Assembly: GCA_004369045.1 (NCBI GenBank)
Contig: ML213512.1
Span: 184,698-248,697, forward strand
Direction of reading: 5' to 3'
From: Heliocybe sulcata
Taxonomy: Eukaryota; Basidiomycota; Agaricomycetes; Gloeophyllales; Gloeophyllaceae
DNA: 64,000 bases
Shown here: piece by piece, positions 48,419-58,503 of the stretch
Position numbering within the stretch: the stretch's first letter is position 1
How the letters are laid out: the number at the start of each line of letters is the position of its first letter
Program-made: the position numbers and the translations under genes
The notes under the pieces: model-generated
The model's database searches: none
What the model saw: only the letters and a program-made list of their open reading frames with translations
Told to the model about the DNA's origin: nothing

Positions 48419-49870
48419 TAATGAGGCGTAGCTCCGGCAGACTGTGATACGCTCTATAGAGGTGGCGGAGAAGAGTGAGGACGCGGCAGGACGCGCCGAC
48501 GCGGTCCACCTGTGTCACAAAAGCACGTGATCATTATTCGTGACTTTATGTCCACATCCACATCCCTGCTGTCTTAGGTCAACTAAGTTTTCTACATATA
48601 CACGCCTAGCAGTCCTCCACGTCTGCCTACTGGCTCCATCTCTTAGCTACACAACGTGTGACGCGAGGGCAGTCTCCACGGCCTCCGACCTCAATGTTAT
48701 CCAAAATATAGGATATCTGATAATACAAGATGAGCTGTTTCCATTTCGTGGAAACAACCTTGACAAGGTGACCAAGGAATTGTCTGGTCCGAACGTGAAA
48801 GGGCACGCTATACATGTTCCTGAGAACCGGCAGCTCCTTGAGTCCTGCTGCATGAACCAGGTATTTGCGTTGCATAATATTCTTCTTGTCCATAATACGC
48901 AGGTCTTGGTCAGAGCGTTGAGAATACGACACGTGTAAGTAGAGGCTATTATGCTAATTTAAGACCCTCATGTACATCTCTAGGCGGGCTGACCATTGCA
49001 TGCGTGAGGCCGCTCGCTTGTTTCCTCGCCTACCAAGCGAGAATCGTGTCTGATATTCTATGACTAAGACTGCGGAAACTCTATGCAAAAGTATAGCAGA
49101 GATCACCGACCAGATAGTATTAACATTAGAGTTAACAGAAGCACTAGTACGACTGGACTCTCAACTTGGATTTGAAGTTACCCTACAGACCGGCATTACC
49201 CGACGATTGGCCGATCCAGCCCTCTTGGGAAAGAGGATTACCTTTTGTGATTATCGACATGCTTATTTGGGTCATGTCCTCCACGACAGGACCCTACATC
49301 ACCGAGCAACTACTCATATACCTCCTGAGAATATTAAAGAACGTGTATATAAAGAAGAGACCCCGTCAATTCTGCATCCGCCCTCCTTCCTCTCTCCCGC
49401 CATCAACCCGCATGGGCCTCAGTATTATCGCGGATGAATTCACATTGGGCCGCCATCCCGACTATCCAAAAACTACTCCGGAAAGCTCAGAGCGCTACAT
49501 CATGCGAACATACTTCCCGCAGAGGTACGTGTTTCACATAAAAATTGAGCGGGATGAAGTAGGCCGCTACGGGCCTCAAGCTGGTCCGCCTTTAGGCACG
49601 TGGCACAACCGGCCTCGGCCGTGCACCCGAAGCACAGGACACTGCCTCCGCGCCTCTCTTTCCTTTCAGCGCGAACTCATGCTGGATTGAATCGTACTTA
49701 AACCACCTCGACGCCTGTTCTCTGTCTCTTTCTGCGTTTTCCCATCCTTGCTAGACCACTACTGGAGGTTCCTGACGCCAAGGTAGGCTCAGAGACCCCC
49801 TTTACCCCCTTAGTTCGTTCTGTGTCAGTGTGCTATATTCTCTCCTGTTGACCTTGGCGCCACAGCAAGG
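48419..49870. other. intergenic, no supportable gene
   Basis: Divergent flanks of the genes at 47151-48418 and 49871-51724. Open frames of 125 and 174 codons overlap at 49060-49690, but they show no domain and the longer one lacks a convincing start. I leave them out. The pyrimidine-rich bases just before 49871 fit a fungal 5' leader. Confidence 0.45.
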
Positions 49871-51724
49871 ATGTCAAGGCCAACCACCCTCGAGGATTCT
49901 GCAGGAATAGGTGATGGGGAAGAGTGGGAAGTCATTCCAAGAGACTGGTGGCGTATCTCGTACAACGCCGTCTCGTGGACAAAGACCGAGGCGCGATCCG
50001 AGTGCTTGCTTTCCCGTATACGACAGCGCAAGCAGTCGCTGTACCACGACAATCGATTTCTCTCGGACGCTACTTTGACAGGTTCTGCCAACGAACCAGG
50101 GACGCCTGGAGATCTGGAGCTGAACGTGGACTTGGTCGGCGTCAGGTTAGCGGACGAGAGTCTCAAACTGTATGAGAAACTTGTGGGATTTGATGGAGGT
50201 ACGGAGGGAAGTCAGATTTTGCGGTTCAGCTTGGATGATCTGCAGCCAAGGCGGAGACGGATCGCGAGCTACGACACGGTGGATGATGATAGCGAGTCGC
50301 TGAGGGAACGATGGCGGCGGGAGACGGAGCCACTCTTCGCTGGCATCTCGACATCCTCTCCGGAATTCGTCATTGAGCTCAGCGAGGACGAGGTTAATGC
50401 TATACTGCAGCAGAGCACCTTCCCGTCACTGTGGGACCTCGAGCTTATCCCGCCACCGGCTACCCCGGTGCGATCTCGAACGCCCAATTCTATGACTTCG
50501 TCCATCGACTTTACAGAGTCAGATACGTCTGAGCCACTTCCTGCCACCCCGAAGATGACGCCTTCTGTGGAGAGTCGCGATGTGGCAGGGTCGCCGTCGA
50601 AGCGTCTCAATGCCTCTGCGACGTCCTTTATCCCGTCGTCGTCGTCATCGTCCTCGCTCCCCTCACTGGCATCCTCGTCCTCCTCATCTCTCTCCTCGCT
50701 TCCATCTAACTACTATGCGTATGAGGACCCACTGTCTCCTTCGTGGCCATCGGTCGCGTCCCCTCCCCATATGTCCATCTCCGACTTCCAATTTCCCTCT
50801 CTTCCTCCGCCCGCTATCCATTCCTCCCCTACATCTCGGCTGCAGAAGGACGAGCAAGGTTTCTACACTGAGGTCTCTGGGCTGTCTGATAGGGACATCT
50901 CGCGCCGCCAGGCATCCACGCCCAGCCTCCCTCCCTTCCTCGGTCGTGATTCACCGGGTCCGAGCCGGAAGGCGTCGAAGACGCGGGAGATTGTCGATCA
51001 GATTAAGCATGGCAATACAGTTCCTGCGCAGCGCCTGAGGCGATCGAAGAGCAAGCTCACGACGGATACAGATCAGGATCGGGAAGGTTGGATTTGTGCG
51101 GAAGCGCAGGTGGACGCTGCTGCTGCACCCGAGGAGAAGGCAAAGCGGAGGAAGGAGCTGGTTGCCGTTCTCGGTTCGAAGAGCAAGTCGACGCCTGCGA
51201 AGTCGCATGACAGGGCTCAGAGCAAAGGACAGGATGCGGTGCGCTCGCGATCGCCAGCTAGGTCTTCTGGGACTGGTCAGAGTCAAGATACGTCGAAGTC
51301 GGCGTTGCAGAAGACGGAGGACGGATGGATTGAAGGACCTGCTTCTGCTCCGCCGGTCTCCGGTGCCCGTGCTCGGTCAAAATCGAGTCAACGTCAGCAC
51401 ACGCGTAACCGCAGCTCTGTCTCTGTTCTGTCGTCTATGCCTTCAGGGCCGCCGACACCTGCTGTGTACCCCGCTCCGATGCCGCATATCGCTGCGCCAT
51501 TGTATTATCCAGGTCCGCCTGCGCCTGGACCGGTGCCTGCTTTTGGCTACCCCGCGCCTGCAGCGTATATGCCTTTCGCGCCTTATGGAGCTTACCCTGT
51601 CCAGGTCCCGGTGCAGCCAGTGCAGTATCGCGCGCCATTCGCAGCGTACCAGCCGTATGGGGAGGCGCCGCTGACCAGCAAGGTCATCACAGGTGCGGCG
51701 GGGATGCGGCACGCGGCGTGGTGA
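49871..51724 (+). CDS. uncharacterised low-complexity protein
   Basis: Intronless open frame of 617 residues; no domain recognised. The N-terminal 170 residues are ordered-looking (DGEEWEVIPRDWWRISYNAV, VDLVGVRLADESLKLYEKLV, ILRFSLDDLQ). The middle is Ser-rich, including runs of eight and six Ser. There follows a Lys/Arg-rich region with two similar tails, QDREGWICAE and TEDGWIEGP. The C-terminus is a Pro/Tyr/Ala-rich segment (YPAPMPHIAAPLYYPGPPAP) ending MRHAAW. Long, biased and single-exon, it is still likely a real gene because the frame stays open for 1.85 kb and the ordered N-terminus is not simple repeat. Function unknown; the composition would suit a scaffold or condensate-type protein. 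Confidence 0.72.
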   Translation: MSRPTTLEDSAGIGDGEEWEVIPRDWWRISYNAVSWTKTEARSECLLSRIRQRKQSLYHDNRFLSDATLTGSANEPGTPGDLELNVDLVGVRLADESLKLYEKLVGFDGGTEGSQILRFSLDDLQPRRRRIASYDTVDDDSESLRERWRRETEPLFAGISTSSPEFVIELSEDEVNAILQQSTFPSLWDLELIPPPATPVRSRTPNSMTSSIDFTESDTSEPLPATPKMTPSVESRDVAGSPSKRLNASATSFIPSSSSSSSLPSLASSSSSSLSSLPSNYYAYEDPLSPSWPSVASPPHMSISDFQFPSLPPPAIHSSPTSRLQKDEQGFYTEVSGLSDRDISRRQASTPSLPPFLGRDSPGPSRKASKTREIVDQIKHGNTVPAQRLRRSKSKLTTDTDQDREGWICAEAQVDAAAAPEEKAKRRKELVAVLGSKSKSTPAKSHDRAQSKGQDAVRSRSPARSSGTGQSQDTSKSALQKTEDGWIEGPASAPPVSGARARSKSSQRQHTRNRSSVSVLSSMPSGPPTPAVYPAPMPHIAAPLYYPGPPAPGPVPAFGYPAPAAYMPFAPYGAYPVQVPVQPVQYRAPFAAYQPYGEAPLTSKVITGAAGMRHAAW

Positions 51725-53062
51725 TTCCTTGCAACTCACAACTCAGCGTTTTGTCCTTTAATACTCAACTCGCGTCTTTCATTCATCACTGAACTGTATA
51801 TGCTTATCCCATGCGTTTTGGTTTTTGGCAGTCGTGTTTATGCGTGCTTATGGTCGTTGCTTGTGGCGGACCTTCTGCCTTCTGTTGTAGGTTCTTCAGT
51901 TTTAGTAAGAATGTGAATATGTAGGTAGCAAATACGTAGGTAGTAGGTAGTTGATATGCTTCTTGTGTGTCGGTGTTTTTAAGAATTTTAATGTTCTTTT
52001 CATCACGTATCTGCGTTGCGAAATGAGAACGTATGGTTGAATGATGGCGGACAATACGCTGCCTCTTTCTATCCTTGGCTCCGTCCGTTGCCATTAATTG
52101 CTATAAGCTGTCTAATCAGTCCGGGAGACCACCTCAACATCTCAGTGACCACGACATTCTACAGGTGGGGTAGAGTTTGGGAGAATGATGGCAGTTCGAG
52201 CGTAGCGAGAGACTGAGTATCCTTTGGATTAACACTCGGGATAGGATATCCCAGCCAGGCTGGTCGATAACGTCTTATATATGGCTGAAATATTAAATCA
52301 ATGAGGCCGAGGATCTGTAGGATTTGCGTTGCCACAGCCACTGCTGCGTCGATCATGATTTTGTGACTGGATCTTGACATGCCGGAGGAAGTACAGGAGC
52401 TGCTTGATTAGGCCGCTTCATTTCCCGTTCGAGAGGCTGTGGCGGTTCTTATGTCATACATTGAGATCGCCGGTACCTTTCAATCGATGATCTTCAGAGG
52501 TATATAAAGCGCAAGCCATGGAGGCGTACGGGCTTTTCCCCCTCTCCTCTTCCCTTCAGTATGTGGTCGCTGCCTGATATTTTCGTGAAATTTATCTGTC
52601 GCCTATGCTCATGGACAAGCCTGTTATCATCTCGGGAATAATTTTTGGCCCGTGGAATATGAATACAGGGCAGCGCGAGTAGTCTCCAGACATCAGATCT
52701 CTCCAGAAGGTAAGGCTTGTGTAGTGTGCTCGGGAATCCTCAGACAACTTCAAGGGTAGAAGGAGATCGTGGTGGCATGCAAATACATCCAAGCCTCAAG
52801 GTATGGCTCCATCTACTTGTCGTGCTATTAGATGCTTGAAAGACAGGTGAAATTGGGCAGGTTTCATGGGAGGTGCGAGCGACGCAAGTGCCTGACATCA
52901 AAATAGCGCCCATCTTGAGAAACCTTGATGTCATTGATACCCACGGCCCACCTGATGATGTATTGAGCGGCAAAGGCGATGCCGCATCAGTCTGGTATGC
53001 ACCTTTAACGGACTGGTCCTGTGAGAGGCCTCTCAAACGCGTCCACACTCGGTGCCAGCGCA
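51725..53062. other. intergenic, no supportable gene
   Basis: The 3' flank of the preceding gene has short GTAGGTA-type repeats near 51920-51950. No coding sequence is recognised up to the bestrophin-type gene. Short open frames on both strands show no domain. Confidence 0.45.
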
Positions 53063-55402
53063 ATGGCTAGCCAAGCAGCAAAACGGTCCGCTACAGGGCG
53101 TCACCCGCTCCTACCAGCTTCAGGACCTCGGACGACGCAAATCTACATTCCGCTCGTGCCGGATAGGACGTTTGTTACATGGACTTTTGGGAAAGACACG
53201 GTGGTGAGTGCCGTGCGGTCTCTGGATGGGGAGGGTACAAACGCGTCCCGTTTGGACAGATATGGAGGATATGGCCGGCCGTTTTGTTGCATACTGCGTT
53301 TGCAGCAGGTGCGTACCCGTGTTGTCTCGTGAAAGGAAATGCTTTAATTCGTATGGGAAGTTGTCGTAACTCTGTCGATGCAAAGCCCCGTAAACCTCCA
53401 GATCCCACCAGTCCTGTTGACCGTCCTTGGTGAGTCGTGAAGTTGTTTCTTGTTACCTCTATGTAACCGTCTTGTGCAGGTATGGTCATTGGTTTCGTGA
53501 TTTCATACCGCGCCTCCAGCGGGTGAGTTACAGTCGTGTGATGTCAGAGTGGTTACTCACCCAACACATAGCTACGATCGTTATTGGATGGGTCGATCCT
53601 ACTGGAGCGACGCGATTCGCAATATTCGGACGCTGTCAAGATTTATCTGGTTTCATGTTCCTCCCCGTCTTACGGCTAAGACGCAAGAAGAGACCGATAG
53701 CGGAGTCATGAAAAGGAGTGAAGAGGAGATGAGGAGAGTGATGGGGGAGAAACGGCTTGCTTTGGAGTTGTTACAGGGGTGAGCGTTCATCCTGATTCTG
53801 CGGTGTCAGTGCGAGAACCTCACTGAACTTTAGTATTGCCGTTGCCATGAAGCATCATTTACGAGGTGAGAAGTGGATAAATGCGCCTTTGCAAAAGTCT
53901 AACTCCTCACGTAGGTGAAATGGGTATCTACTACGAGGATCTGTACCATCTCGTGAGGCCCTTGCACACTGTGAGTCGTAACACCCCTTGCCTCGGCTGT
54001 TCGCTCAGTACGTGGTAGCATCCACACCACCAAGGCATGCACGAACCGAAACCAGAACCCGGCCCACGCCCGAAAGCTCCTGAAGAACACTCCTCCGTGC
54101 ACATCGCCCACCGCGCCTCGTCGTCTCGCTCGCAGGGAAAGCTTGATATCCCTGAATTCGTTGTAGATCCTGTCGTTCCGCCGATCAATGCGTACGGTAC
54201 ATTCGACTCCGCGAATCCGCCATTTCTTCGTCGGGTGTCGTCCAACGCGTCGAGCGATCATGACGACGATCCCAAGCGGCCGCTGCTGCCCGGCGCTCTG
54301 CCGAGGGAGAGCGGCTTTGTGAGCAAGATATCCGGGGATCTTATACCGTTTGAGAGTGCGTTCAGTGCGGTTGCGGATTGGGTGAGGGGCGTGTTTGGGA
54401 AGAAGGAGAGGGACGTGCTGCCGTCGGCGGTACGTAGTAGTCTCGAGTGCGGTTGGTTTATGGTGCTGATGGATGGTTGATAGAATCAGGATACGGGCGA
54501 GGAAGGTGGTGTGGAGAGGAAGTATGGGAGTGCGCAGCAGCAGAAGTATTTGACGCATGTTAAACACCGGCCGCGTGTGGCTGGCGGTGGGGAGAATCTC
54601 CCTCTCGAGTTGATTTGTTGCTTGAGTGAATGGTTTTCGGTGTTGGAGGATAGGGGAACTGTTCCTGGTGCGTTTCTTATCCATTATGACTGTCATGCAG
54701 GGCTAAAGCGAGTCAATAGGCACCAGTCTTGGTACTATGATCGCGTATTTGGGTAATTTGGAAGACTCGCTTTCGGGTCTGGAGAGGATATTGACGACGC
54801 CGTTGCCATTGTGCGTCCGTCTGGTGCTTCTCCGCGCGTGACTGACCCTAATGCGATTTTTGGCGCAGTGTCTTTTCCGCTCACATCAGGCAGTACGTGC
54901 ATCGTCTCTAAAGCTCTCGTCGCTTCGCTGATTGTGGTATCCGTTGCTCAGCACCGTATGGATATATCTGTTCTTCCTGCCGTTCCAGCTGCTTGATCAG
55001 TTTGGGTGGTACACGATACCCGGGGTCAGTATTGCGGCGTTTATATATCTTGGATTCTTAGCTGCTGGAGAGGAGATTGAGCAGCCGTTTGGTAAGATGC
55101 CATTACTTCCCCCGCGACATTCTCGCTAACATGTGTCTGATGTCCAGGCTATGACGAGGTATGTTCTATTGCAGATTACGGGAGGCGCTGTCTCACTGAC
55201 CATTCACTCTCAGAACGACTTGGATCTCGACCTGTTTTGTCGGGATATCATTGACGTCGAGCTGACGCGGCTGAAGAAGAAGCCGGGTCCGAATATTTTC
55301 TCGGGTGCGCATCATACGGGTGGGACGGTGGTGGAGAATGTGAAAAGGGAGCAGAGGATGGCGGTTAATGTGTTTGGGCCTGTTAATGGGGAGGATGAGT
55401 AG
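53063..55402 (+). CDS. bestrophin / UPF0187-type anion channel
   Basis: Membrane protein of the bestrophin-like family (RFP-TM, UPF0187), chloride-channel related; fungal members are largely unstudied. About thirteen exons join in phase from the ATG at 53063. Visible features in order are: a first membrane part (IWRIWPAVLLHTAFAAVVV), a second (VLLTVLGMVIGFVISYRASS) running into the signature YDRYWMGRSYWSDAIRNIR, the helical part LLQGIAVAMKHHLRGE, a long disordered cytosolic insert (about 53990-54480, Pro/Asp/Ser-rich), then LPLELICCLSEWFSVLEDRG, LGTMIAYLGNLEDSLSGLER, two more membrane segments (TVWIYLFFLPFQLLDQFGW; SIAAFIYLGFLAAGEEIEQ) and the conserved end PFGYDENDLDLDLFCRDI. One intron ends AAG (53309-53360). 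All signature blocks are present, so it looks intact. Confidence 0.9.
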
Positions 55403-55419
55403 AGGATAAGGATAAAGGA

Positions 55420-55435
55420 GGGGGGGGGGGGGGGG
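55420..55435 (+). repeat. run of 16 G
   Basis: Sixteen consecutive G bases begin 17 bases after the bestrophin-type gene's stop. The exact length is unreliable in any assembly. In RNA it could form a G-quadruplex in the 3' UTR; that is inference. Confidence 0.85.
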
Positions 55436-56152
55436 TCTATCAGTATAAGGACGGATACCGGAAGATGAGGCGGGAAAGATACCTGAAGGACAGTGTAGGA
55501 TCTAAAATTATATATATCCGTAGCTAGCAGATTGTTTATATAGTTATCGCACTATGTTATGAGACTCACAAGTTCTGAAACGGCTTAGGCAGGCTAGACA
55601 TAGTGCTTTCCGTGCGGGCAGACGTCCCACAGCATGCCACTGAAACTAGAGTAATATTCCAAGGTGTACTGAGGCAGGAGAGGAAGCATGAAATGATTCT
55701 TTGTATGCTCGAGAGCGTTATGCAGGTCACGGTCACGTTGCGCTCCTTCCAGACTCGCTCGAGCATTACCAGCCTGTGCATTTCTTTTATCTCCTACCTG
55801 CTTAGCTTTTGCATTGCTCGGGATTGTGCAACCTGACAGGTCCCATGTTTTGCTGTCTATGTGTTGCGTTCTATATGCTCGTCCTCAAGAAATGAGCAAT
55901 TAACCTCGAAATCACAGGAGGCTTCGGGCGCTGTTACAAGCAGTCACGCAGCCAGGTTCCGCCGGTATCGTTGCCTCCGCAAGACTTGGGTTGCAGGTGA
56001 GACATCCTTAAGGGAACACCGTCGTTCTCACCGTCGTGCTGGAGGGCATCGTGCTCAGCACTTGCAGTGTTTCTCAGCAACGTATTAGGGACCCACAACG
56101 CCAGCGACGGAAGTATATCGCAGATCCAATCCATTTTCGTGACGTAAATAGC
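55436..56152. other. intergenic, no supportable gene
   Basis: Between the bestrophin-type gene and the LYR gene. Short open frames only, no repeat recognised. Confidence 0.45.
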
Positions 56153-56790
56153 ATGCCTCCTTTGCCTCCGCATTTCACCAGCTTGTACCGGATCTGTCTC
56201 CGCGCTGTGTCTGCTGCAGTTCTGCACCAGTCCTTTGCGACTAGGAAGCTTCGGACGCTGTTCAAGCCGTCATTCAGAGAGGCTGCAAAAGTTGTCCGAC
56301 AGGTGCAGGATGCCAGGGCAAAGGGCATCGACGACGCTGCAGTCAAAACAAAAGAGAAATGGCTGGAAGATTGGAACAGGCGTGGTAAATCGATATTCAG
56401 CCGACTCTCTGCGCTTACTAAACTATCCGTCCATCAGCGGACAACACCCTCTCTCTCCTCCTCAATTCCGCTACATCTAAAGGACTCCCACACAAGGTAA
56501 CCCGCAACCTGGCTCTCTTGGAAGCGCAGCACCGGAGCTGGGCCGAAAAGCGGTACTATAGCAGTCGCGGATACTGGAATCCCTCACTTCCGGTTGATGA
56601 CCAGCGATACGTCGATCCGTCTTTCGCCGTGAGCTTCAACCTGCTCAGGGAAAGCAAGCGGGACGCGATGATGCGGCAGCAAGAGATCATCGATGCGGCG
56701 TGGGGCCCCCTGGGCGAGGTGGTGAGAATGGCGGAGGGTCGGGACGGTGTGTGGTTGGGAAGGGTTGGTTATCGTCTCAGGTGGGCCTAG
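56153..56790 (+). CDS. LYR-motif protein, probably mitochondrial
   Basis: Two exons (56153-56384 and 56438-56790) give 194 residues in phase. The N-terminus carries the LYR signature: TSLYRICLRAV at residues 9-19, followed by basic residues and a Phe (FKPSFREAAKVVRQV), then a helical stretch KGIDDAAVKTKEKWLEDW. LYR proteins are small mitochondrial factors that bind the acyl carrier protein and help with Fe-S transfer or respiratory complex assembly. The C-terminal part (RSWAEKRYYSSRGYWNPSLP, YVDPSFAVSFNLLRESKRDA) is not a pattern I can place, so the exact subfamily is unknown. The upstream frame is open, but 56153 is the first Met that places LYR near the N-terminus. Confidence 0.7.
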
Positions 56791-57204
56791 ATCCGGGCCT
56801 CGCGTCGTGCTTGTTATTGGTTGTGCGGGAGGTGATGTTATTGGTTGTCATAGGTAATCATTGGCATCGGTACCGGGTAAATCTGCAAATCTGATCAAAC
56901 CAGCGAAGCGTGTCGCATTGCGCATGCTGTGACGCCCGGACCGACCTTATAGGTGGGATGTCGCGCTTCGAACTTGAACTTGCACTTTGACTCTCGACTG
57001 TCGTGGTCGCGACGCGGGTGGCATTGGCATAGACCCCCAATTCGCGTTCCGTTCCGTGTCTTGGTTGGCTGCCACACCACCTGGGGGTTCTGCTTCGTCT
57101 GCTTCGAGTGCCCACGCATTGGCTTTCTGTTGCCTGCTCTTTGACCCCACGCCGGCCCTCTGCCCTGTTCTTCCGGCAAGCGCACTACCTCGCGCCCACC
57201 TGCC

Positions 57205-57213
57205 TATAAAATA
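57205..57213 (+). promoter_or_regulatory. TATA box
   Basis: TATAAAATA lies 158 bases before the ATG at 57363 and is followed within about 20 bases by a C/T-rich stretch suitable for transcription start. It matches the TATA consensus well. Confidence 0.6.
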
Positions 57214-57362
57214 ACCACGCTCTTTTCTTCTAACCTCCAGGGCAGACGCGTTCCTTTATCCCTCAAGCGCAGAGACACGCGTTCCATTGTCCTTGCGCGT
57301 AGAAAGGGACCCCTTGCGTGTCTTTATTCTCTGCCGCTCCGTCCCCAACTACGACCGGAGCC

Positions 57363-58225
57363 ATGAACGTCGTCCCCCAACTCAAGAGGGCCAAGTCCTG
57401 CTTCAGCTTCATGTCGCTCCTGCGCAGCGGCGGCCCTGCCCCTCCCGCCGTGACGATCCTCGATGTCTCCTCCGAGCCCGAACGCGACGCACCGCTTACC
57501 GAGCCTGCGCGCGTCAATGCATTGGTCCGTCTACGGCCTTGACGACTACTGCTCGTCGTGTACTGACATGAAACAAATAGGCACCCCCACCGACGTCCCA
57601 TCCTCCTATACTCCGTCGCGCTCTTTCGGACTGCGGCCCCAGTGCCCCACCAAAGAAGCGGTCCAGAAAGTCCAAGAGGTCGAAACGGGTGCGGTTCGCG
57701 GAGGAACCTGAAATCCGATACTTTAGCGTGCCGCCTCGCTCGCTCTCTGCCCCTACGCTCGGTGATCCTTATTATTCTTTTAATACGCCTAAAATATCCT
57801 ACCAGGCAAGGTGTGTAGATCTGTTCTATCGTTCCCTTCACGTCAGTGTTCTAACTGTTCGCCGGGTGTGCTGTAGGGTCGAGAGGACCGAAAGCCGCAG
57901 ACCGTTATTCTTCATCGAGGACGATGACCTTGACGCCCTGTTCGACGTCCCGCCTCATCATGTGCGGGACCAAAGACAATCTTCCAACGAAGATGGGGAC
58001 GTCGACGAAGAGGAATTCGATGTCGTTGAGGATACGATCAATTCTACCACTACTTCTTCGTGTGCCACATCCTGTCCCATCGCCATCCCTCGCTCCAGAT
58101 ACGAGGAATTCGACACGTGCTGTGATCTCGAGCCCGCGTACCGGACCTCCCGGCCCTTCGCGAGTCGGGACTGCAAATTCAGCGCTGCCAGTGCCCCAGT
58201 ACGGACTGTAGATGTGGTATGCTAA
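57363..58225 (+). CDS. small disordered protein with a possible PP1-docking motif
   Basis: Three exons (57363-57524, 57581-57810, 57877-58225) give 246 residues in phase. No domain recognised. The first third is Ser/Pro-rich with an N-terminal basic-hydrophobic start (NVVPQLKRAKSCFSFMSLL). A strongly basic patch (PPKKRSRKSKRSKR) runs directly into RVRFAEEPEIRYF. RVRF fits the RVxF docking motif for protein phosphatase 1, and the basic residues before it and acidic ones after it are typical of such sites. The C-terminal part is acidic (FFIEDDDLDALFD; DVDEEEFDVVED). The basic patch may also be a nuclear signal. A role as a PP1 regulator is inference. The gene has a good TATA box and is convergent with GCN1, 278 bases away. 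Confidence 0.65.
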
Positions 58226-58503
58226 TCGTCGCAATCGGAGAGTCTTAGTTTATGCGGGCTGTTTCGTTTTTCGGGTCTTTTCTGCAGTGCGCGTCGGACA
58301 TTTGACCCTCGCTTGTGTTATGTCGTCATGTTCGTTATGCTTCCTATGTTGTATGGATCACTATACTTCTATGTAAACCTCCCAATTCTCCCTCCCTTAC
58401 TCTGAGTTCAGTTGGCATGATAGCAGAAAGCTCCCTGAACCTGCATTTCGACCAGACGCAGCCGTCGACCCTAACATCACCACTATATACCCACAACTGT
58501 GTC

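Noticed and set aside
49166-49690. 174-codon frame upstream of the unknown gene
   Set aside because: No convincing ATG near the start, overlaps another frame of similar length, and no recognised motif.
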